Assembly (NCBI GenBank): GCA_027023305.1
Contig: JALVVR010000070.1
Coordinates: 19,197 to 83,196 of the forward strand
Origin: Campylobacterales bacterium
Lineage (GTDB): Bacteria; Campylobacterota; Campylobacteria; Campylobacterales; QNZT01
Reading direction: 5' to 3'
Length of the DNA stretch: 64,000 nucleotides
Positions 8,562 to 19,240 of this stretch are shown here, in pieces (within the stretch, counting starts at the first letter, position 1; each line of letters opens with the position of its first letter). A program made the position numbers and the translations under genes. The notes beneath the pieces were generated by a model. The model saw only the letters and a program-made list of their open reading frames with translations, did no database searches and was not told the origin of the DNA.

Positions 8562-9242
8562 TTACATATTAAACTTTTTTACCTGTATAACCTCAAACTC
8601 TAAAAAATCTTTGTCATAATTTTGTAAAAAATATTTTATCTCTTTTACTTTAAGCTCTTTTCTACCTCCACTAACACCACTTTTTTTTATATATTTTAAC
8701 ATCTCAAGAGTGCTTTTGAACTCTAGTTTATAGGAAATTGTTTCACATGAAACATTTTTTGAGAAACTCATCTTTAACTTATTTTTGTTTGGTAAAAAAC
8801 TTTTTAACCCGAACCAATCTCTTAAAGTTTTAAAAGTTCCTTCGGTAAATATAGCTAATGCAAAATTCTGTGAATTATTTTCAATATTTTTAACTAAAGT
8901 ATATATGTCTTTTGACCATTGCAAGGAAGAAGATGAGATAACTAAGTCATACTTATCAAAATCATCAACACTATCAAAGTCCTTGCACTCCAAAAAAACT
9001 TCACTTGATTTTGGATGTAAATCTAGCATTAAGGTTGACAAATCAACTCCAACAAACTTATCAACTTTAAAGCCAAGATTTTTATATACCAATCCATCTC
9101 CACAACCCAAATCCAAAATCGTTTTTGGTTTAAAAGAGACAGTAGAAAGTAGTTTTTTTACAACTTTTTTTTGTATCAAATTGTAACTATTATAATACTT
9201 TGAGTTTTTAGAAAACTCCTTTATATGAGGTATTTGGCTCAA
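8562..9242 (-). CDS. bioC: SAM-dependent methyltransferase, BioC-like
   Basis: This 226-residue class I methyltransferase has motif I ILDLGCGDGLVY, an acidic residue after strand 2 (VGVDLS), and a motif SSSSLQWSKDI that resembles the ALQW motif of BioC, the malonyl-ACP O-methyltransferase that starts biotin synthesis. The N-terminal region (FSKNSKYYNSYNLIQKKV) also resembles BioC's. No other biotin gene is in the window, so the symbol is tentative. The coding sequence contains a parS-like palindrome at 8739-8754. Confidence 0.6.
   Translation of the reverse strand: MSQIPHIKEFSKNSKYYNSYNLIQKKVVKKLLSTVSFKPKTILDLGCGDGLVYKNLGFKVDKFVGVDLSTLMLDLHPKSSEVFLECKDFDSVDDFDKYDLVISSSSLQWSKDIYTLVKNIENNSQNFALAIFTEGTFKTLRDWFGLKSFLPNKNKLKMSFSKNVSCETISYKLEFKSTLEMLKYIKKSGVSGGRKELKVKEIKYFLQNYDKDFLEFEVIQVKKFNM
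8739..8754. promoter_or_regulatory. parS: parS-like chromosome partition site (one mismatch)
   Basis: The 16-base palindrome TGTTTCACATGAAACA differs at one position (G to A at base 9) from the ParB-binding consensus TGTTTCACGTGAAACA. It lies inside the methyltransferase gene, about 4.9 kb left of the proposed unwinding element. Its likely role is supported by two closer matches at 48060 and 50981. The palindrome is seen directly; ParB binding is inferred. Confidence 0.6.
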
Positions 9243-9270
9243 ATTTTAACTTCCTCTTAATTTTCTTTGA

Positions 9271-9276
9271 TATAAT
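9271..9276 (+). promoter_or_regulatory. -10 element upstream of secG
   Basis: TATAAT lies in an AT-rich stretch 61 bases before the secG start and between divergent genes. No clear -35 hexamer is seen, which is common for the vegetative promoters of Campylobacterota. A short hairpin (CCATT/AATGG) follows in the leader around 9291-9305. Confidence 0.5.
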
Positions 9277-9337
9277 CGCCCAATTATAAAGCCATTTTAC
9301 AATGGTTTGATACAATTATATCTATAAAGGTTTTAAC

Positions 9338-9679
9338 ATGACATCAACACTTTTGATTGTACAATTTGTACTAGCAATAATACTAACAATAACTGTACTT
9401 TTACAAAAAAGTTCTTCAATAGGACTTGGAGCTTATAGTGGAAGTAATGAATCAGTATTTGGTGCAAAAGGTCCAGCAGGATTTTTGACTAAGCTTACAT
9501 TTTTTCTTGCATTTGCTTTCATAGTCAATACTTTAACACTCGGTTACATATACAACAAAGAAAACAAACCATCTATCGCTCAAGAGATGAAAGATAAAAA
9601 GATAGTTCCATTAGTTCCTAAAAAAAAGGAAACTCCATCTGCACCATCAGCTCCAGTTGCACCAACAACAAAGAAATAA
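9338..9679 (+). CDS. secG: preprotein translocase subunit SecG
   Basis: This 113-residue inner-membrane protein has two hydrophobic helices (about 3-20 and 52-70) joined by the conserved loop [15 protein letters not shown], the hallmark of SecG. SecG assists SecYE and SecA during protein export. The C-terminal tail is longer than in E. coli and rich in Lys, Pro and Ala ([12 protein letters not shown]). It starts the run secG-frr-pyrE, with a 10-base gap to frr. Confidence 0.9.
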   Translation: MTSTLLIVQFVLAIILTITVLLQKSSSIGLGAYSGSNESVFGAKGPAGFLTKLTFFLAFAFIVNTLTLGYIYNKENKPSIAQEMKDKKIVPLVPKKKETPSAPSAPVAPTTKK

Positions 9680-9689
9680 GGAGATTTTT

Positions 9690-10250
9690 ATGAGTTTAGA
9701 AGCAATATACAAAAACCAAAAAGAGTCAAATACAAAGTCGTTAGAGGCTCTAAAAAGAGACTTTACAACAATAAGAAGTGGAAAAGTTTCAACCCTGATA
9801 GTTGATAATATCAAGATAGACTACTACGGAAACCCAACTGCACTAAATCAAGTAGGATCAGTTTTAGTTACAGATGCAACAACTATAACTATATCTCCTT
9901 GGGAAAAAAATCTTCTTCCAGAGATAGAAAAAGCAATCCAAAGTGCAAACATAGGTGTAAATCCTAACAATGATGGTGAAGTTATAAAACTTTTCTTCCC
10001 TCCTATGACAACTGAGCAAAGAGCAGAGGGTGCAAAACAAGCCAAAGCTTTTGGAGAAAAAGCAAAAGTAGCTATAAGAAATATCAGAAAAGATGCAAAT
10101 AATAAGATAAAAGCTTTAGAAAAAGATAAAGAGATTACTGAAGATGAGAGTAAAAGAGCTCATGATGAAGTGCAAAAAAATACAGATTCAGCTATATCAG
10201 AGGTAGATAGTGCTGTTAAAGCTAAAGAAACTGAGCTTATGAAAGTTTAA
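9690..10250 (+). CDS. frr: ribosome recycling factor
   Basis: This 186-residue protein splits post-termination ribosomes together with EF-G. ATG at 9690 is chosen because AAGGAG lies 7 bases upstream; an in-frame ATG at 9657 would run into secG. Family features seen are the N-terminal helix ([23 protein letters not shown]), the conserved TIRSGKVS and the two-domain pattern ([11 protein letters not shown] hinge, long C-terminal helices with [11 protein letters not shown]). Length is normal. pyrE follows after 4 bases. Confidence 0.95.
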   Translation: MSLEAIYKNQKESNTKSLEALKRDFTTIRSGKVSTLIVDNIKIDYYGNPTALNQVGSVLVTDATTITISPWEKNLLPEIEKAIQSANIGVNPNNDGEVIKLFFPPMTTEQRAEGAKQAKAFGEKAKVAIRNIRKDANNKIKALEKDKEITEDESKRAHDEVQKNTDSAISEVDSAVKAKETELMKV

Positions 10251-10254
10251 TCTT

Positions 10255-10869
10255 ATGAGTTTAAATATAGAGCAAATTTACAAAGATGCAAATGCTTACT
10301 TAGAGGGGCATTTTCTTTTGAGTAGTGGAAATCATTCACAATACTACTTGCAAAGTGCAAAAGTTTTAGAAAATCCAAAAACAGCAGAACTTCTAGCTAA
10401 AGAGTTAGCTCAAATGATAAAAGAAGCTGGTGTAAAGGTAGATACAGTTTGTTCACCTGCCCTTGGTGGGATATTGGCTGGTTATGAGTTAGCAAGGGCT
10501 TTAGGAGCTAGATTTATATTTACTGAGAGAGTTGAGAAAGTTATGACTCTTCGTCGTGGATTTGAAGTAACTAAAAATGAAAATATCCTAATTTGCGAAG
10601 ATATTATAACAACTGGTGGGAGTGCCTTAGAGAGTGCAAAAGCAGTAGAGGAACTTGGAGCAAATATAGTTGGATTTGCAGCTTTAGCAAATAGAGGCTT
10701 TTGTAAAAGAGAAGGTTCAAATAGTAAGCATAAACAGAATTGTAAACTGCCTTTAGATATGCCTTTTTTTGCTTTAGATGATTTTGTATTTGAGATATAT
10801 TCACCTGAAAGCTGTCCACTCTGTAAAGATGGCAGTGTTGCTTATAAACCAGGAAGTAGAGGAAATTAA
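10255..10869 (+). CDS. pyrE: orotate phosphoribosyltransferase
   Basis: This 204-residue enzyme joins orotate to PRPP to give OMP in pyrimidine synthesis. The PRPP-binding motif [18 protein letters not shown] is intact (about residues 111-128), and the N-terminal [15 protein letters not shown] region is typical of the PyrE branch found in Campylobacterota. A cysteine pair occurs near the end ([10 protein letters not shown]), as in several relatives. It is the last gene of the secG-frr-pyrE run, with a hairpin across its stop. Confidence 0.93.
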   Translation: MSLNIEQIYKDANAYLEGHFLLSSGNHSQYYLQSAKVLENPKTAELLAKELAQMIKEAGVKVDTVCSPALGGILAGYELARALGARFIFTERVEKVMTLRRGFEVTKNENILICEDIITTGGSALESAKAVEELGANIVGFAALANRGFCKREGSNSKHKQNCKLPLDMPFFALDDFVFEIYSPESCPLCKDGSVAYKPGSRGN

Positions 10870-10878
10870 TCCTCTACT
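10855..10878. terminator. hairpin at the end of pyrE, convergent with the outer-membrane protein gene
   Basis: A perfect 8-bp stem AGTAGAGG / CCTCTACT with an 8-base loop spans the pyrE stop and is followed on the plus strand by GTTTAAAA. It lies 2 bases from the end of the convergent gene, so it may serve both. The T-run is weak. Confidence 0.55.
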
Positions 10879-10880
10879 GT

Positions 10881-11591
10881 TTAAAACTTGTAGTTAAATC
10901 CTATTGATATGTATGGTAAATACTTGTATTTATCTAAATCATCTTGAAGTGATTTTTTCTCTACATCTAAGTTATTTTCTATCTCTTTTTTATCTGTATC
11001 AGTAGCACCTGAACCATATGTAGGAGTATATGATGCTTTAGCTTTTCCTGTATAAGCAACTCCTAAGTTAAAAGTAAATCCCCAAGTTTTATCTGCCTTA
11101 TTAAAAGAAGTATCCCAACCTATGCCAATAAATGGAGCTATAGTATTATCAAAATCAACATCAACATCTACTTTTGATATCTTACCATTTGTTCCAAAAG
11201 AATATACTTTCCCATTAAAAGTATAATTATTATTTTTAGGTGTAATCACACCATCTAAATTATTACCATTATAAAGTGCTCCAACAGTAACTTTAAAACT
11301 ACTCATCCATGGATGATAATCAGCCATAAGTTGAACATCTGCTAAATGTAAATCAAAATCATAATCAGCTTTGTTATCTGTAGTAGTAGAATTTTTATTA
11401 TATTTATGAGCTCCTATTCTAACTGCCCAATTTGGATAATCTTTTAGTTGCTTAACTCCTGTTATACCTATACCTGTTGTTCCTACATCAGCACCTAGTG
11501 ATGTATTTGACCAATCTATTTTAGACGAATCTGCACTAAGACTACCAGCTAGCAAAGTAGCTGTTACTACTGAAAATAAAATTTTCTTCAT
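10881..11591 (-). CDS. putative outer-membrane beta-barrel protein
   Basis: This 236-residue protein has a clear signal peptide (MKKILFSVVTATLLAGSLSADSS). The mature part alternates short polar and aromatic strands (AVRIGAHKYN, YDFDLHLADVQLMADYH, FTFNLGVAYTGKA) and ends in a terminal phenylalanine (SIGFNYKF), the C-terminal signature recognised by the BAM complex. I do not recognise a named family. A strong AAGGAG ribosome-binding site precedes the start. A charged stretch (about 193-215, DTDKKEIENNLDVEKKS) probably forms an external loop. Function is unknown. Confidence 0.75.
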   Translation of the reverse strand: MKKILFSVVTATLLAGSLSADSSKIDWSNTSLGADVGTTGIGITGVKQLKDYPNWAVRIGAHKYNKNSTTTDNKADYDFDLHLADVQLMADYHPWMSSFKVTVGALYNGNNLDGVITPKNNNYTFNGKVYSFGTNGKISKVDVDVDFDNTIAPFIGIGWDTSFNKADKTWGFTFNLGVAYTGKAKASYTPTYGSGATDTDKKEIENNLDVEKKSLQDDLDKYKYLPYISIGFNYKF

Positions 11592-11619
11592 CTATCTCTC
11601 CTTTAATTTAATAGATTGT

Positions 11620-11625
11620 ATTCTA
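11620..11625 (-). promoter_or_regulatory. -10 element of the outer-membrane protein gene
   Basis: TAGAAT on the minus strand lies 28 bases before the ATG at 11591, between ruvC and the outer-membrane protein gene, giving a leader of about 20 bases with AAGGAG. No convincing -35 hexamer is present. Confidence 0.35.
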
Positions 11626-11627
11626 AC

Positions 11628-12092
11628 CTAAACTCTTTGAGAATGAGTTAAAGCTACTGCTATTGCATCTGTAATATCGTACGGTTTTAATTCTACTTTA
11701 ATATTTAATAGTCTTTTTACCATAAAAGCTACTTGTTCTTTCTTTGATTTTCCATTTCCTGTAACAGCTTTTTTGACTTGCAAAGGTGTGTATTCACTAA
11801 AATTACCAAACTCTTGAAGTACTTTTAAGGCTATAGCTCCACGAAATTGAGCTAGTTTTATAAATGTTTTTGGATTATAAGCATAAAATATATCCTCAAT
11901 AGCCACCTCTTTTATATCATGAGAGTTGAAAATTTGCTCTAATCCCTCTACCATCTCGGTTATTTGATGTTGTAAAAGTTTTTCTTTTATCTTTATAAGT
12001 CCAGCTTCAACAAGCTTTACTTTTGAGGCATTTTTTTCAACTATCGCATATCCTAAGTTTATAGTTCCTGGATCAATTCCTAGTATTTTCAT
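11628..12092 (-). CDS. ruvC: Holliday junction endonuclease RuvC
   Basis: This 154-residue resolvase cleaves Holliday junctions in the RuvAB complex. The catalytic acidic residues are in place: Asp7 in [14 protein letters not shown], Glu in [15 protein letters not shown], and the C-terminal pair in [13 protein letters not shown]. Length is normal for the family. It is transcribed away from dnaA across the origin-proximal DnaA-box cluster, so its promoter lies inside that cluster. Confidence 0.95.
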   Translation of the reverse strand: MKILGIDPGTINLGYAIVEKNASKVKLVEAGLIKIKEKLLQHQITEMVEGLEQIFNSHDIKEVAIEDIFYAYNPKTFIKLAQFRGAIALKVLQEFGNFSEYTPLQVKKAVTGNGKSKKEQVAFMVKRLLNIKVELKPYDITDAIAVALTHSQRV

Positions 12093-12094
12093 AG

Positions 12095-12205
12095 TTATTC
12101 ACTTCTTTATCACATTTATTCACGGTGTGAATAGTACCTAAATTTTTATATTTAAAAGATTAATTTGATAAGATATTCACATGTGAATAAAAAGGTGGAT
12201 GTGAA
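12095..12205. other. oriC: upstream part of oriC (oriC1): DnaA-box cluster between ruvC and dnaA
   Basis: The gap holds at least five 9-mers that match or nearly match the DnaA box TTATTCACA: TTATTCACT (12095-12103), TTATTCACG (12116-12124), TGTGAATAG (12126-12134, inverted), ATATTCACA (12173-12181) and a perfect inverted TGTGAATAA (12182-12190). A further TGTGAA core lies at 12200-12205. The last two full boxes form the palindrome TTCACATGTGAA. Box clusters on both sides of dnaA are the known bipartite origin layout of Helicobacter and relatives. The cluster probably also mediates dnaA autoregulation. Confidence 0.8.
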
Positions 12206-13519
12206 TTGTTATATCATGAAGTATTAGAACTTTTAAAAAATGAAATAAGTCAAAAAGAGTTTGATAGGTATTTAAAAAATTTGAATTTTGATGAAAACTC
12301 TTCAAAGTCAAATCTCACTGTTTTTATAGCACCAAACCCTATCATAGCTAAGTGGGTAAATACAAAATACTCTAAAAAAATAGCTCATTTTTTTGAAGTA
12401 AAAACTGGCATAAAACCAACAGTAGAGATAAGAGTTAAAAACTCTAAACTAGTAAACACTACAACAAAAACAAAGACTAAAACAAAAGAAAAACAAACCT
12501 CAACAGTTTTAAATCCATCATATACTTTTGAAAGCTTCATAGTAGGAAGTTCCAACCAAATGGCTTATGCACTTTGTGAAAGTGTTTCTAAAAAACCAGC
12601 TACTGAGTATAATCCTCTTTTTATCTATGGTATGAGTGGACTTGGAAAAACTCACCTTTTACAAGCTATAGGAAATAGTGCAATAAATCATGAACAAAAA
12701 GTAATCTATACAACAAGTGAACAGTTTATGAATGATTTTACTTACAACCTTAGAAACAAAACCCCAGATAGATTTAGACAAAAGTATAGAGAGTGTGACT
12801 ATCTTTTGATAGATGATATACAGTTTTTAAGTGGAAAAGAGCAAACTCAAGAGGAGTTTTTTCACACCTTTAATGAACTCCACTCTCAAAATAAACAGAT
12901 AGTTTTAACCTCAGATAAACCTCCTAAAAAAATAGCAGGATTTGAAGATAGACTTAAAAGCAGATTTGAGTGGGGTATGCAAGTATCAGTGCAACCACCT
13001 GAACTTGAGACAAAGATATCTATCATACAAAAAAAATGTGAATTAAATGGTATAAAGATTGACTCTGATATAGTAAACTATATAGCTACAAATATGGGTG
13101 AAAATATAAGAGAAATAGAGAGTGCCATAACTGCGATATATAGTTATTCAACTCTTATGGCACAAGAAATAACACTAGAATTTGTGAGAAATATCCTAAA
13201 AGACCAAATAAAAGCACAACAAGAAAATATCACTCTTGAAGACATCATAAAAGTAGTTTCATTAGAGCTAAATATTAAGCCATCAGATATAAAAAGTAAA
13301 AAGAGAAACAGGCCTATTGTTGAAGCTAGACGGATAGTTATATTTTTAGCTAGAGAACTTACTCCTAACTCTACTCCAGCTTTGGCTCAATTTTTTAGTA
13401 TGAAAGATCATACAGCTATTTCACATAGTATTAAAAAAATTAATCAAGTTTTAGAAGAGGATGAAAACTTTAGACTAAAAGTAGAAGAGTTAAAAAGTAA
13501 GATAATAAGTCATGTGTGA
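12206..13519 (+). CDS. dnaA: chromosomal replication initiator DnaA
   Basis: This 437-residue initiator has four domains: I (about 1-75), a short linker II rich in Lys and Thr (about 85-105), AAA+ domain III with Walker A GMSGLGKTHLL and Walker B YLLIDDIQFL, and C-terminal helix-turn-helix domain IV with the DnaA signature DHTAISHSIKKI. The start is TTG at 12206, preceded by AAGGTGG; no ATG fits the conserved N-terminus. Its stop codon lies inside a perfect DnaA box (13515-13523), so origin and gene overlap. Confidence 0.96.
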   Translation: MLYHEVLELLKNEISQKEFDRYLKNLNFDENSSKSNLTVFIAPNPIIAKWVNTKYSKKIAHFFEVKTGIKPTVEIRVKNSKLVNTTTKTKTKTKEKQTSTVLNPSYTFESFIVGSSNQMAYALCESVSKKPATEYNPLFIYGMSGLGKTHLLQAIGNSAINHEQKVIYTTSEQFMNDFTYNLRNKTPDRFRQKYRECDYLLIDDIQFLSGKEQTQEEFFHTFNELHSQNKQIVLTSDKPPKKIAGFEDRLKSRFEWGMQVSVQPPELETKISIIQKKCELNGIKIDSDIVNYIATNMGENIREIESAITAIYSYSTLMAQEITLEFVRNILKDQIKAQQENITLEDIIKVVSLELNIKPSDIKSKKRNRPIVEARRIVIFLARELTPNSTPALAQFFSMKDHTAISHSIKKINQVLEEDENFRLKVEELKSKIISHV

Positions 13520-13640
13520 ATAACTTTTTAGTTGTACTATTAGTTTTTCAACTCAAAAACTGTATAATATCGAAGGTTAAGCTCACTTTTCACATTTTCA
13601 ACGAGAGCTACTACTATTACTAATTTATTTATAAATATAA
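13515..13640. other. oriC: downstream part of oriC (oriC2) with DnaA-trio-like element and AT-rich unwinding region
   Basis: From the dnaA stop to the dnaN ribosome-binding site there is a perfect inverted DnaA box TGTGAATAA (13515-13523) and a TTTTCACA core (13587-13594). A run of trinucleotides CTA-CTA-CTA-TTA-CTA follows (13608-13622), then 18 further bases of only A and T to 13640. A box, spacer, repeated CTA trinucleotides and an AT-only tract in that order is the DnaA-trio arrangement described for the Bacillus subtilis origin, where DnaA loads on one strand to open the duplex. This is therefore the likely melting site. Confidence 0.75.
13563..13568 (+). promoter_or_regulatory. -10 element for dnaN within oriC
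   Basis: TATAAT preceded by TG lies 84 bases before the dnaN start. No clear -35 hexamer is seen. If used, the transcript would pass through the DnaA-trio region, coupling dnaN transcription to origin opening; that coupling is inference. Confidence 0.45.
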
Positions 13641-13651
13641 AGGAAAATTCA

Positions 13652-14719
13652 ATGAAGATTGAAATAAATAAAAATGTCTTAGAGCATATGGTTATAAATG
13701 CTCAAAACTTCTTAGATAAAAAAGATGAATCATCTATAACTTCTCATGTACTACTAACTTCTAAAGATGGAAATTTTACTATAAAAGCTAGTGATTATGA
13801 GATAGGTATATCTATGCAAACTACTAACTATAACCCAATAGTAGATGGTATGGCTAGTGCAAATGGTAAAAAACTACTTGATTCTATAAAGCCTTTAGAT
13901 GATGAAGATGTAACTATAGAAGTCGATGGTGAACAACTTTTACTCAAACAAGGAAAAAGAAAGATAACATTTTCTATGTTTAACACTGAGGAGTATCCAG
14001 AGTTTCCAACAACAGATAGTAAATCAAAATTTGAGATAAATCCTATAGACTTTTTAAAATCAATCAAAAAAATTTCTTCTGCAATAGATATAAATAATCC
14101 AAAATATGAACTAAATGGAGCTTTAATAGACTTAAAAGATTCAAAAGTAAACTTTGTAGGTACTGATACTAAAAGATTAGCAATAGTACAACTTGATAAA
14201 GATATAGAGGAAGAGTTATCTTTAATAATTCCTAAAAAAGCTATAAATGAAATACAAAAACTTTTTTTTGATGAAATGAAAATTTATTATGATGAAAATA
14301 TACTTATCATAGAGAGTGAAACTTTCAACTTTTTTACTAAGCTTATAAATGGAAAATATCCAGATTATCAAAGAATTATACCAAAAGAGACAAAGTATGA
14401 ATTAACTTTAAATAGAGAGAAAATAATCTCTGAAATAAAAGTTATATATCCATCATCTCCAGAGATGAAGATAACACTAAACAATGATTCTATAATCTTT
14501 GAGAGTTTAAGTGAAGATAGTTTAAAAGCTAGAACAGAGATAAGTTATATTTGTAATTTGCCTGAGAGTATATATATAAATGTCAATAGTAGATATATAC
14601 TTGATTTTTTATCAAATATAGACTCAAGTGAATTTACTTTAGGATACAATGACTCAAGTATGCCTTTTACGATAAGTAGTGATAATTTTAAAACCATTAT
14701 CATGCCAATTATAAGATAA
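13652..14719 (+). CDS. dnaN: DNA polymerase III beta sliding clamp
   Basis: This 355-residue clamp has three repeated domains of about 120 residues and ends with the conserved stretch FTISSDNFKTIIMPIIR (the usual M-P-x-R terminus of beta clamps). N-terminal residues MKIEINKNVLEHMVINAQNFL match the family. AAAGGA precedes the ATG. The clamp tethers DNA polymerase III to DNA and recruits many repair enzymes. It follows dnaA across the origin, as in most bacteria; gyrB follows after 16 bases. Confidence 0.95.
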   Translation: MKIEINKNVLEHMVINAQNFLDKKDESSITSHVLLTSKDGNFTIKASDYEIGISMQTTNYNPIVDGMASANGKKLLDSIKPLDDEDVTIEVDGEQLLLKQGKRKITFSMFNTEEYPEFPTTDSKSKFEINPIDFLKSIKKISSAIDINNPKYELNGALIDLKDSKVNFVGTDTKRLAIVQLDKDIEEELSLIIPKKAINEIQKLFFDEMKIYYDENILIIESETFNFFTKLINGKYPDYQRIIPKETKYELTLNREKIISEIKVIYPSSPEMKITLNNDSIIFESLSEDSLKARTEISYICNLPESIYINVNSRYILDFLSNIDSSEFTLGYNDSSMPFTISSDNFKTIIMPIIR

Positions 14720-14723
14720 ATAA

Positions 14724-17051
<2,328 letters not shown>

Positions 17052-17053
17052 TC

Positions 17054-17431
17054 ATGAAGTATGGTGAAAAAGAGATATTAGAGTTTGATGTAGAGAAAGA
17101 TTTTGAAATATGGCCAAATAAAAATAAAAAAAACTACACTATAAAAGTAACCTTGCCTGAGTTTATGTGTATGTGTCCTAGAAGTGGATATCCTGATTTT
17201 GCTACTATTTATGTAGAGTATATACCTGATGAGTATGTAGCAGAGTTAAAGGCTATAAAACTATATATAAACTCTTTTTCAAAAAGATATATAAGTCATG
17301 AAGATAGTGCAAATGAGATATATGGCTTGCTTCAAAGTAAACTAAAACCAAAAAGCCTAAAAGTTACGGCTGATTTTAATCCTCGTGGAAATGTTCACAC
17401 AATCATAGAAATAGATAGTAACAAATGCTAA
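17054..17431 (+). CDS. queF: NADPH-dependent 7-cyano-7-deazaguanine reductase (preQ0 reductase)
   Basis: This 125-residue unimodular QueF reduces preQ0 to preQ1 for queuosine modification of tRNA. The catalytic cysteine is in PEFMCMCPRSGYPDFA, and the substrate-binding ELKAIKLYINSFSKRYISHED motif identifies the family over GTP cyclohydrolase I. It is separated from gyrB by 2 bases, and the HD-domain gene starts 7 bases before its stop, so the three are probably co-transcribed. Confidence 0.93.
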   Translation: MKYGEKEILEFDVEKDFEIWPNKNKKNYTIKVTLPEFMCMCPRSGYPDFATIYVEYIPDEYVAELKAIKLYINSFSKRYISHEDSANEIYGLLQSKLKPKSLKVTADFNPRGNVHTIIEIDSNKC

Positions 17432-18675
17432 ATCCAAAACTTTTAGAGTTAATCTTTTCTGCTTCATCTATTCAGAGGTGGAATGATTATCCTAGAATGG
17501 TGGATTTAGTAGAACTTGATAAACAAGCTCATAAAATGATAATAGCATACCTTTTAGGTAAGATAGAATCAACTCAGGGTAAAAATATAAATTTTACAGC
17601 TCTTATAGAGATAAGTATATTTGAGTTTTTAAGAAGAGTTGTTGTAACTGATATAAGACCTGATGTTTTTAGAGTGATACTAAAGCAGAAAAAAGCTGAG
17701 TTAAATGAGTGGGTAATAGAACAGTTAGAGCCACTGATCAAAGATATAGAAGATGGAGAGTTTTTAACAAGATTTGAAAAGTTTTTAGAGGATGATACGG
17801 TTTATAAAAAAGAGAGATTTATCCTAAAAGCTAGTTCATATCTTTCAACTAGATGGGAGTTTTCTATCATCTATCAAACAAGCCAATTTTTGAGTGATAT
17901 AGATATCGTAAAAAGTGCAGTTGAAGAGGAAATTGAGGATTATTATGAACTTTTAGGAGTTAGGAAAATAGCTTTAAAACAAAAGCTTTCAAGATTTGTA
18001 GATTTGAGTGGGAGGCTTAGGTTTCAAAAAAGGTGGGCTCAAACTCCTAGGATTCCAGAGACTTCAGTTTTGGGACATATGCTTATAGTAGCAATTCTTA
18101 GTTACTTTTACTCACTAGAGGTAAAAGCTTGTGATAAAAGACTTCAAAACAACTTTTTTTGCTCACTTTTTCATGACTTACCAGAAGCACTAACTAGAGA
18201 TATAATAACCCCTGTAAAATACTCTGTAAGTGGCTTAGATGAGATTATAAGTGATTATGAAGTGAAGATGATAAATGAAGAAGTTTTACCTCTTTTGCCA
18301 TCAGATATGGTTGATGAGTTTAAGTATTTGCTTGGTATTTATGATGGGGATAAAAAGGATGAGTTTTTAGATAAAACTTATCAAGATAGTATAAAGTTGG
18401 TAGAAGAAACATCACTTTATAATGAAGATAGATACAACACAATAGATGGCAAAGCTTTGAAGATGTGTGATAGATTTGCAGCTTTCATGGAAGCTAGTTT
18501 ATCTATCTATCATGGAGTAAAATCAAATGAACTTATAAATGGTAAAAAACAAATAGAAGAGAAGATAAAAAATAGTGGGAAAGTAAATAGTGTTGATTTT
18601 TCTAAATTGGTTGATATTATAAATGAGTATTATTTTAAAAATAAAAACTCCTCCCAAGATGGCTGCGGCACATAA
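17425..18675 (+). CDS. HD-domain protein (putative phosphohydrolase)
   Basis: This 416-residue protein has a central HD domain. HMLIVAILSYF supplies a first metal-binding histidine, and LFHDLPEALTRDIITPVK the HD pair and following residues; a later KMCDRFAAFMEAS may complete the site. That pattern resembles YfbR-like 5'-nucleotidases and other HD phosphohydrolases, but the N-terminal 190 residues match nothing I know. The stop codon lies inside the SRP RNA gene on the other strand, giving a 28-base antisense overlap. The substrate is unknown. Confidence 0.8.
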   Translation: MLNPKLLELIFSASSIQRWNDYPRMVDLVELDKQAHKMIIAYLLGKIESTQGKNINFTALIEISIFEFLRRVVVTDIRPDVFRVILKQKKAELNEWVIEQLEPLIKDIEDGEFLTRFEKFLEDDTVYKKERFILKASSYLSTRWEFSIIYQTSQFLSDIDIVKSAVEEEIEDYYELLGVRKIALKQKLSRFVDLSGRLRFQKRWAQTPRIPETSVLGHMLIVAILSYFYSLEVKACDKRLQNNFFCSLFHDLPEALTRDIITPVKYSVSGLDEIISDYEVKMINEEVLPLLPSDMVDEFKYLLGIYDGDKKDEFLDKTYQDSIKLVEETSLYNEDRYNTIDGKALKMCDRFAAFMEASLSIYHGVKSNELINGKKQIEEKIKNSGKVNSVDFSKLVDIINEYYFKNKNSSQDGCGT

Positions 18676-18751
18676 GTAGTTGAGGTGTGCTGCTGTGTTC
18701 CCACCCTGACACGGTATCTCAAAAACCTATTGCACAGGTCTTGGAAGAAGC
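18648..18751 (-). ncRNA. ffs: signal recognition particle RNA (small bacterial 4.5S type)
   Basis: On the minus strand the apical part reads GTCAGGGTGGGAACACAGCAG, with the invariant GTCAGG, GGAA tetraloop and AGCAG elements of the SRP RNA Ffh-binding helix. The ends pair: CTTCTTCCAAGA at the 5' end with TCTTGGGAGGAG at the 3' end, using G-U wobbles. A TATAAT box lies just upstream at 18758-18763, and a TTTTTAT stretch follows the 3' end. Length is about 104 nt. It binds Ffh to target membrane proteins co-translationally. Ends are good to a few bases. Confidence 0.9.
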
Positions 18752-18757
18752 GAAGTT

Positions 18758-18763
18758 ATTATA
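18758..18763 (-). promoter_or_regulatory. -10 element of the SRP RNA gene
   Basis: TATAAT on the minus strand is spaced so that transcription would start at about base 18751, exactly where the RNA's terminal stem begins. Confidence 0.6.
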
Positions 18764-18790
18764 GTATTAAAAGATAAAAAAAAGGTTAAA

Positions 18791-19240
18791 ATGAAGTTTT
18801 CTGAGATAGTAAAGATAAAATTCTTATCATTTTTTAGAGATATATTTGTTTATCATACTAGTTCACTAGAGTTTCGTGCTAAGGTTATAGCTTCAGTTAT
18901 AACTATTAAGGATGGCATAAATGAGTGTGAAGAGAAGATTCTTGAAAAGTTAGCTTATAAAACTTATAAAAATGATAAAGCAAGGTCAGAGCTTTTAATC
19001 CAAATAACAAAAGAGTATATATCAAAGATTATAGAAAAAAATGAACTTGATATAAACTCACTTATTAGAAACATAGATATTACATTAAAAAATAATAAGA
19101 GACTTGCATATAAGATAAATATAAAAGAGTTAAAGAAGTTTTTGGTGTGTAGTGAAGAAAATGAAGAGATTCATACTATCCAAAAGAGGATAATAGAATT
19201 TCTTCAGTTAGAGATAAAAGAGTATTCTAAGAGTAGATAG
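18791..19240 (+). CDS. hypothetical protein, helical, 149 aa
   Basis: I do not recognise a family. The protein is highly charged and predicted helical throughout, with no signal peptide or membrane segment. Its start is preceded by AAAGG. The pattern of an acidic stretch, a helix near DKARSELLIQITKEYIS and the end EFLQLEIKEYSK loosely recalls small TerB-like helical proteins, but I would not name it so. It lies alone between the SRP RNA gene (divergent) and a DUF2853 gene (convergent, 14-base overlap). Confidence 0.7.
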   Translation: MKFSEIVKIKFLSFFRDIFVYHTSSLEFRAKVIASVITIKDGINECEEKILEKLAYKTYKNDKARSELLIQITKEYISKIIEKNELDINSLIRNIDITLKNNKRLAYKINIKELKKFLVCSEENEEIHTIQKRIIEFLQLEIKEYSKSR

